DNA from: Impatiens glandulifera | Taxonomy: Eukaryota > Streptophyta > Magnoliopsida > Ericales > Balsaminaceae | Assembly (NCBI RefSeq): GCF_907164915.1 | Contig: NC_061863.1 | Span: 29,731,258 to 29,795,257, forward strand | DNA: 64,000 bases | Reading direction: 5' to 3' | Shown here: one piece after another, positions 58,696-64,000 of the stretch | Position numbering within the stretch: position 1 is the first letter of the stretch | Layout of the letters: each line of letters opens with the position of its first letter | Notes under the pieces: model-generated | What the model saw: only the letters and a program-made list of their open reading frames with translations | Databases searched by the model: none | Told to the model about the DNA's origin: nothing | Translations under genes and position numbers: made by a program

Positions 58696-58737
58696 ATATA
58701 TTATTATAGATGAAATTTATAATATATATATATATTT
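57801..58737. repeat. AT-rich region with many short (TA)n runs
   Basis: No genes. TA runs at about 57900-57930, 58285-58305, 58320-58345, 58398-58435 and 58625-58735. Confidence 0.8.
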
Positions 58738-59188
58738 TGTTGGATCAAATTATTTTGATTAAAATAAATTAAAGAATAAAATTATTTTATGCTAATTTTA
58801 TTTTGATGATCTTTGTTAAAACCTAGTTGAGAATAAACTTATTTTATGCTAATTTTATTTTGATGATCTTTGTTTGTTTTGTGCAGGTGCATATATAAGA
58901 CTATGAAACTTTAGACGTGGTCTAAAGCAGACTTTCTTAGATGTGAATAGCGTAGTTAGACGTGGTGAAATGATCGGCTTAATCAATAGAGACGGGGGTC
59001 TGACGATGGATGAAGGCTTACGAAAAACGGTTTGAAAGAAATCTTGTTAGGGATTTGATTCACTTTCTATTCTACGCAAACCCTTGTAAATACTTGAAAC
59101 AGAATCTTGTGCGGAAATGTTTACTTAGTTTTGAAGCTTAAGATGAAAAATGAGAAGATGACAGAAATGAACAACACAACAATTTGTT

Positions 59189-59246
59189 TATGAATATTCA
59201 GAGCAAACTCTCCTACGTCACCCCTTCTTCCAACCACCGGAAGGAT
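59189..59246 (-). promoter_or_regulatory. Conserved two-hairpin LTR block (solo LTR)
   Basis: Minus-strand stem CTTCC/GGAAG with the GGGGTGACGTAGGAG core. Confidence 0.55.
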
Positions 59247-59814
59247 TCACCTGATTTGAATCAAATACAGTTTGCACGAATAGCTCACTGTTGAACATAA
59301 CAGACTCTGTTCAACTTACAAAATGATGAAGAATATCACTCAGCTAATACAATGATTTGATTCTAACTCTCTCTTGATTAACACACAGTAAAGCAAGAAA
59401 GCAGCTGACAATTTATGGTAATCTGGATTTCAAAATGATCTATTGAATTCTCTCTCTGCAATTCTGCAGTTCGTCCGTTGTCCTTAAGAATCTTTAAATA
59501 TGAACATGTACCAACGGTCGAATCTTCATAATGATACGTGGCACTCTTCCATTGGAACGGCTCTATAGTACACAACAGACTCTAAATCCAAGGATCGTGG
59601 CCGTACACAACAGGTAGTGCGCCGAATATTCTTCAGGGATTTACCTGCCAAACAAGTAGTGGGAAGAGTATTCGTTTACGTGTCATAGATTGATTGGTTG
59701 CGTCTGGCTGTCGTACTGATCTTCACTAAAAAGTGGAGCAGGAGTAGCGTACAACTGTAGCACGTGGGTAGGTGGGTGCTAAATTCAAACAACTGCTTAA
59801 GCAAGGCATTAGAC

Positions 59815-60500
59815 GTATTTCAATTAGACGACCTCGTCTAATGAAATAAAACGTCCCCGTCTGATAACAGAATCCATTAGACCACCTGGTCTAATGGGAT
59901 TAGACTTACATCTAATTACAATCACTTCAGACTAATCTGAAGGAGTTAGACTACACGTCTAACTTTCACAAGTTAGACTGTACGTATAACTTTCTCTTTC
60001 TATTAGACTGCACGTTTAACTCCATGAGTTAGACTACACGTCTAATTACGGTTCTACTTCAGACTAGTCTGAAGGAGTTAGACTCCACGTCTAACTTTCA
60101 CAATTCATTAGACTACACGTCTAACTCAACGAGTTAGACTGCACGTCTAATTATGAGTCCATTAGACTTGCACATCTAACTCCACGAGTTAGACTACACG
60201 TCTAATTACTCCAGTTAGACTACACGTCTAACACCGCTTAATTAGACTACACGTCTAACTTCACTAGTTAGACTACATGTCTAATTCCAAGTCTATTAGA
60301 CTGCACGTCTAACTCCACGAGTTAGTCTGCAAATCTAATTCCAAGTCTATTAGACTGCACGTCTAACTCCATGAGTTAGACTGCACGTCTAATTACTGAT
60401 CCATTAGATTGCACGTCTAACTCCACGAGTTAGACTGCACGTTTAATTCCTCTAGTTAGACTGCATGTCTAACATCGCTCAGTTAGACTACACGTTTTAA
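59815..60500. repeat. TTAGAC palindrome minisatellite in solo LTR
   Basis: About 25 ATTAGACTRCACGTCTAA-type units, same family as 23715-24460. Confidence 0.88.
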
Positions 60501-61435
60501 TACCAAATCGGTCTAATGAACCTCATTAGAACCAAGTCTAATGAAATCTGATTTCAATACACCTGTATAAAAAACAATTAGATGCATATATAATCCATTC
60601 ATCATCAAAATTCTAATAGTCAAACTATTTCAACACTTAGTCAAAATAATTTGACCCAACACTTGGTCTAAAGGGAAGTGTAGTTAGACGAGGTAGTCTA
60701 ACTCCTTTAGACGTGGTCTAAAGGGAAGCGTAGTTAGACGAGGTAGTCCAACTCCTTTAGACGAGGTAGTCTAACTCCTTTAGACGTGGTCTAAAGGGAA
60801 GCGTAGTTAGACGAGGTATTCTAACTCCTTTAGACGTGGTCTAAAGGGAAGCGTAGTTAGACGAGGTAGTCTAACTCCTTTAGACGTGGTCTAATGGAGC
60901 ACATCTAATGCCTTGCTTTAGCAGTCATCTGAAGAAAGTATAATTCTAACTACGATTAACTAGTTGTCTACTACTCCTGCTCCACTCACTTCTATGTAGT
61001 CTAACAATCCAACTAATTTTATCAAATGAATGAATGCCACGTATGCGAATATCCTTCTAAGTGTGTGTCCGGTACAAAATAATATCAGATGATATTCGGC
61101 GCACTACTCGTTCAGTACGGCCCCGATTCAATTGCTCAGAGTCTTCTATAGGCGGCCGTCCAACGGACACATGCCATGTCTCCACAAAGAAGATTCGACA
61201 ATTGGTGTCCTTCTATTATAAATAGATGCTCAAGGAAAACAGATGAATCCCCCGGTTACCTGATTCACAATCTCGCTCTTTCTCTTACTGACTTTCTTAC
61301 ATTCTTCAAATATCAAGAGAGAAATTCAATTACTGTCTAGTAGTGAGAATATTATAAGTTGAACATAGGTTTTCTGTTCAATAGAGAGTTAGCTAGCTTA
61401 GTGAGTTGTATTCGATTCAAAGTATTTTAGTGGAT

Positions 61436-61494
61436 ATCCTTCCGATTATGGAAGAAGGGTGATGTAGGAGTTTTATCTCCGAACATCCATAAAA
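61436..61494 (+). promoter_or_regulatory. Conserved two-hairpin LTR block (G)
   Basis: CCTTCC/GGAAGAAGG stem, GGGTGATGTAGGAG, GGAG-TTTTAT-CTCC, GAACATCCATAAA. Confidence 0.55.
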
Positions 61495-61710
61495 CTCGAT
61501 GTGTTCTTTACTATCTGCCTCTTTCATTTGATTGTTCAAAGCTTCAAATCCGACGAACAGTTCCCCACTTGAACCCGTTTCAAGAGTTCGAAGGATTGGT
61601 GAAGAATAGAAACAGATACTAATCCCTCACAGGATTATTATCGAAGAGTTTATCGTAAGTAGTTAACAATAGTAAGACCCTAATCTTTATTTCTAGTACT
61701 GATCTTATCA

Positions 61711-61724
61711 AGTGTATCAAAGCC
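61711..61724 (+). other. Degenerate primer binding site of G
   Basis: AGTGTATCAAAGCC, related to TGGTATCAGAGC with one base lost and one changed. Confidence 0.6.
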
Positions 61725-61762
61725 TCGTTTTATATTCTCAAGCACCAACAAGAACCTAAAAC

Positions 61763-62446
61763 ATGTCTTTCATCAATTACATTCCTTTTCTTTCGAAAGA
61801 AAACTATGATTATTGGGTGATGAGAATGCAAGCGCATTTGGCAGCCCTCGATTACGACATGTGGTATGTCGTCACTAATGGTCCCATAAAGATTGAGAAG
61901 CCCAGATGTGAATGGATAATTGAAGATAAGATGATGAACAACTTAGATAATGTCGCCAAAGATATTCTATACAAGTCGATCAGCATGAATATATTCAGTG
62001 AGATCAATTCACTCTCCTCCGCTTAAGAAATTTGAGAGAAGTTGATTGAAATTTATGGCTGTAAGGATCAAATAAAGGAGAACAAAAAAGAGCAGAAGGT
62101 TCTTATGAGCGTTGAAAGTAAGTCCAAGTGGGCTGATAGTGACTTAGATGACTCGTCTATCGATAGCGATAACGAAGTCGTCACATGCTTGATGGCAGAT
62201 GGCCAATCGAAGGAATTCGACTTCTCTTTGAAAGATTTTACAAGAGATGATTTAACTATTGCACAATGACATGGTCATTGAGTACAAGAAGTTATCAAAC
62301 TCATTTAATGAAATGAAATCAAAATATGAGACCAGTAACTCTTTTTCATCTCAAGTTTTTTAACCAAAAGTTTTTTAGAACAAAGTAGCAGAGCTCTCAT
62401 CTAAGAATGAGACGCTCAAGGAAAAGATTCAAATTCTTTCGTCTGT
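61763..62446 (+). pseudogene. G short gag, truncated by a P-type LTR
   Basis: Starts MSFINYIPFLSKENYDYWVM. Copia gag domain to about 62023, a TAA at 62024-62026, then the same frame or a nearby one through KDQIKENKKEQK and KWADSDLDDSS, the short-gag junction seen in B and H. More stops follow. It ends at CTTTCGTCTG, where the 62447 LTR begins. Zinc knuckle absent. Confidence 0.82.
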
Positions 62447-64000
62447 GTTGGGTCAAATTATTTTGACCAAGTGTCAAAGTAGTTTGACTATTGGAATTTT
62501 GATGATGAATGTACAGTTAAAACTCAATCTATGCGTCTAATTGTTTTTGTTGCAGGTGTATCAAAAACAGGTTATATTAGACTTGGTCTTAATGAGATTC
62601 ATTATATCGATTTGGCATTAGATGCACAGAGTTAAATGTGCAGTCTAACTACCGGAGCTAGACGTGCAGTCTAACTACCGGAGCTAGACGTGCAGTCTAA
62701 CTAGCGGAGTTAGATGTGCAGTCTAACTAGCGGAGTTAGACGTGCAGTCTAACTAGCGGAGTTAGACGTGCAGTCTAAAGGGATGTATAGTTAGACGTAC
62801 AGTCTAACTAGTGAGAGTTAAACGTGTAGTCTAACTCCTTCAGATTAGTCTGAAGGGATGTATAGTTAGACGTGCAATCTAACTTATGGAAATTAGACGT
62901 ATAGTCTAACTCCTTCAGATTAGTCTTAAGGGATGTATAGTTAGACGTGCAGTCTAACTAGCGAAGTTAGACGTGCAGTCAAACTAGTGAGAGTTAGACG
63001 TGCAGTCTAACTCCTTCAGATTAGTCTGAAGGGATGTATAATTATACGTGCAGTCTAACTAGTGAGAGTTAGACGTGTAGTATAACTCCTTCAGATTAGT
63101 TTGAAGTGAATTGTAATTAGACGTGAAGTCTAATCCCATTATACCAGGTTTTTTATTGGATGATGCCATTAGACGGGGGCGTCTATTTTCATTAGACGAG
63201 GTCGTCTAAGTAAAATACGTCTAATGCTAGGCTTAAGCAGTTGCTTGAAGCTAACACCCATCCACCCACGATCAACTAGTTGTACGCTACTCCTGCTCCA
63301 CTTTCCTGTGAAGATCAGTACGACATACAGTTTCAACCAATTGATTAATGCCACGTAAGCAAATATTATTCCCACTACTTGTTTTTGTAGGAATATCCTT
63401 GAAGAATATTTGGCGCACTACCAGATTGGTACGACCACTATCCTAGTGCTTAGTGTCTACTGTGTACTATGGAGGCATTCCAATAGAAGCTCGCCACGTG
63501 TCATTATGAAGATTCGACCGTTGGCACCTGCTCCTATATAAAGATCCTCAAGGATAATAGAAGAATCATCGATCTATCGATACTCATATTATTCTATCTT
63601 AAATATACAAATTGAGTGAGTTGCTTTCTTGCTTTTACAGAGTGTTCAATCAAGAAAGAGTTAGAATCAAAGCATTGTATTAGCTGAGTGATATTCTTCA
63701 TATTGTAAGTTGAATAGAGCATGTTTTGTTGAATAGAGAGCTAGTCGTGTGATTTTATTTTATTCGTTGAAAGTTTAGTGAATCCTTCCGGTGGTTAGAA
63801 GAAGAGGTGACGTAGGAGAGTTAACTCCGAACATCCATAAACAAACTGTTGTGTTGTTTCTTTCTGTCATCTATTCATTCTTGGTTCTTAGATTCAAACC
63901 CAAGCAAACATTTCCGCACTTGAATCGTTCAAGAGTTTGCAAAAGTTTGTGCAGAATAGAAAGTGATCTAAATTCTTAACAGGACTTCTATCAAATCGTT
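62447..64000 (+). repeat. P-type LTR, runs off the window
   Basis: TGTTGGGTCAAATTATTTTG; close to P's 3' LTR (23534-25339) throughout. Palindrome array 62630-63110, TATATAAA 63535-63542, hairpin block 63783-63841. By comparison with P about 250 bp are missing to the right. It is inserted in G's gag at GTCTG. Confidence 0.88.
63783..63841 (+). promoter_or_regulatory. Conserved two-hairpin LTR block (62447 LTR)
   Basis: Same arrangement as 25073-25130 with GGTGACGTAGGAG. Confidence 0.5.

Larger units (their letters stand above)
58966..60661 (-). mobile_element. Solo P-type LTR inserted in the G LTR
   Basis: TGAAATGATCGG to CCCAACA on plus, 1696 bp, related to H's LTR. The flanks CGTGG (58961-58965) and CTTGG (60662-60666) are a 4-of-5 duplication. 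Joining the outer sequence restores TTAGACGTGGTCTAAAGGG, a repeat found intact at 60700-60880. No internal region, so recombination between two LTRs is likely. Confidence 0.82.
58738..61710 (+). repeat. 5' LTR of element G, split by a solo LTR
   Basis: TGTTGGATCAAATT to CTTATCA. Net length is about 1.28 kb without the insertion at 58966-60661. It has its own repeat type (TTTAGACGTGGTCTAAAGGG units, 60680-60900), TATAAATA at 61217-61224 and the hairpin block. The left TA-rich flank gives no check of the edge. Confidence 0.8.

Overview
This window is plant nuclear DNA, probably from a flowering plant. It consists almost entirely of nested transposable elements, and I found no ordinary host gene. 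The plant assignment rests on Ty1/copia elements primed by initiator-Met tRNA (TGGTATCAGAGC next to the LTR), multiple polypurine tracts and extra open reading frames after pol (all typical of the Sirevirus lineage), plus a hAT element, a gypsy element and very AT-rich intergenic DNA. I cannot name the species.

Layout. Positions 1-1556 hold the end of a minus-strand copia element (E: gag, primer site, part of its 5' LTR), fused to a 5'-truncated plus-strand copia element (P). P runs 1557-2055, 7202-8911 and 21994-25339 and is split by two insertions. Insertion B (2061-7196, duplication GAAAT) is a gag-only deletion derivative. Insertion D (8917-21988, duplication CACGT) is a 13-kb element on the minus strand. 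D itself carries a hAT transposon (11287-13373, duplication ATTGTGAC). After P's 3' LTR (23534-25339) come a decayed plus-strand gag/pol remnant (Q, to about 27557), a minus-strand gag/protease remnant (H) with an LTR at 28329-34389 that is split by a short gypsy element (I, 28483-32712), and a minus-strand remnant (R) with an env-position ORF and an RNase H tail. From 35785 to about 57800 lies a duplicated AT-rich non-coding repeat (U). Its first copy is interrupted by a tandem array of tRNA-like, roughly 300-bp units, and that array is interrupted by the best preserved element, C (36650-50373, duplication AAAGT). The right end has microsatellites, the 5' LTR of element G with a nested solo LTR, G's gag, and a P-type LTR that runs off the window.

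The most interesting system is element C with its inverted relative D. Between pol and the 3' LTR, C has three intact ORFs (251, 235 and 902 aa) whose N-terminal domains are paralogous. Each has its own TATA-like box and pyrimidine-rich leader. D carries the same three in the same order, so the triplication predates the split of C and D. The third protein adds basic NLS-like clusters, an acidic region and a long coiled coil, and E2F-like motifs lie upstream of it in both elements. Single, decayed family members occur in P and R.

All copia LTR families here share a block of about 60 bp downstream of the TATA box. It can form two hairpins whose stem bases vary in a compensatory way, which suggests a conserved RNA element. 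The PPT lies in a tandem repeat, and C versus B and D use different PPT copies as the LTR edge. All coordinates come from reading by eye. Internal edges of decayed pieces are good to a few tens of bases; LTR ends with target duplications are exact.
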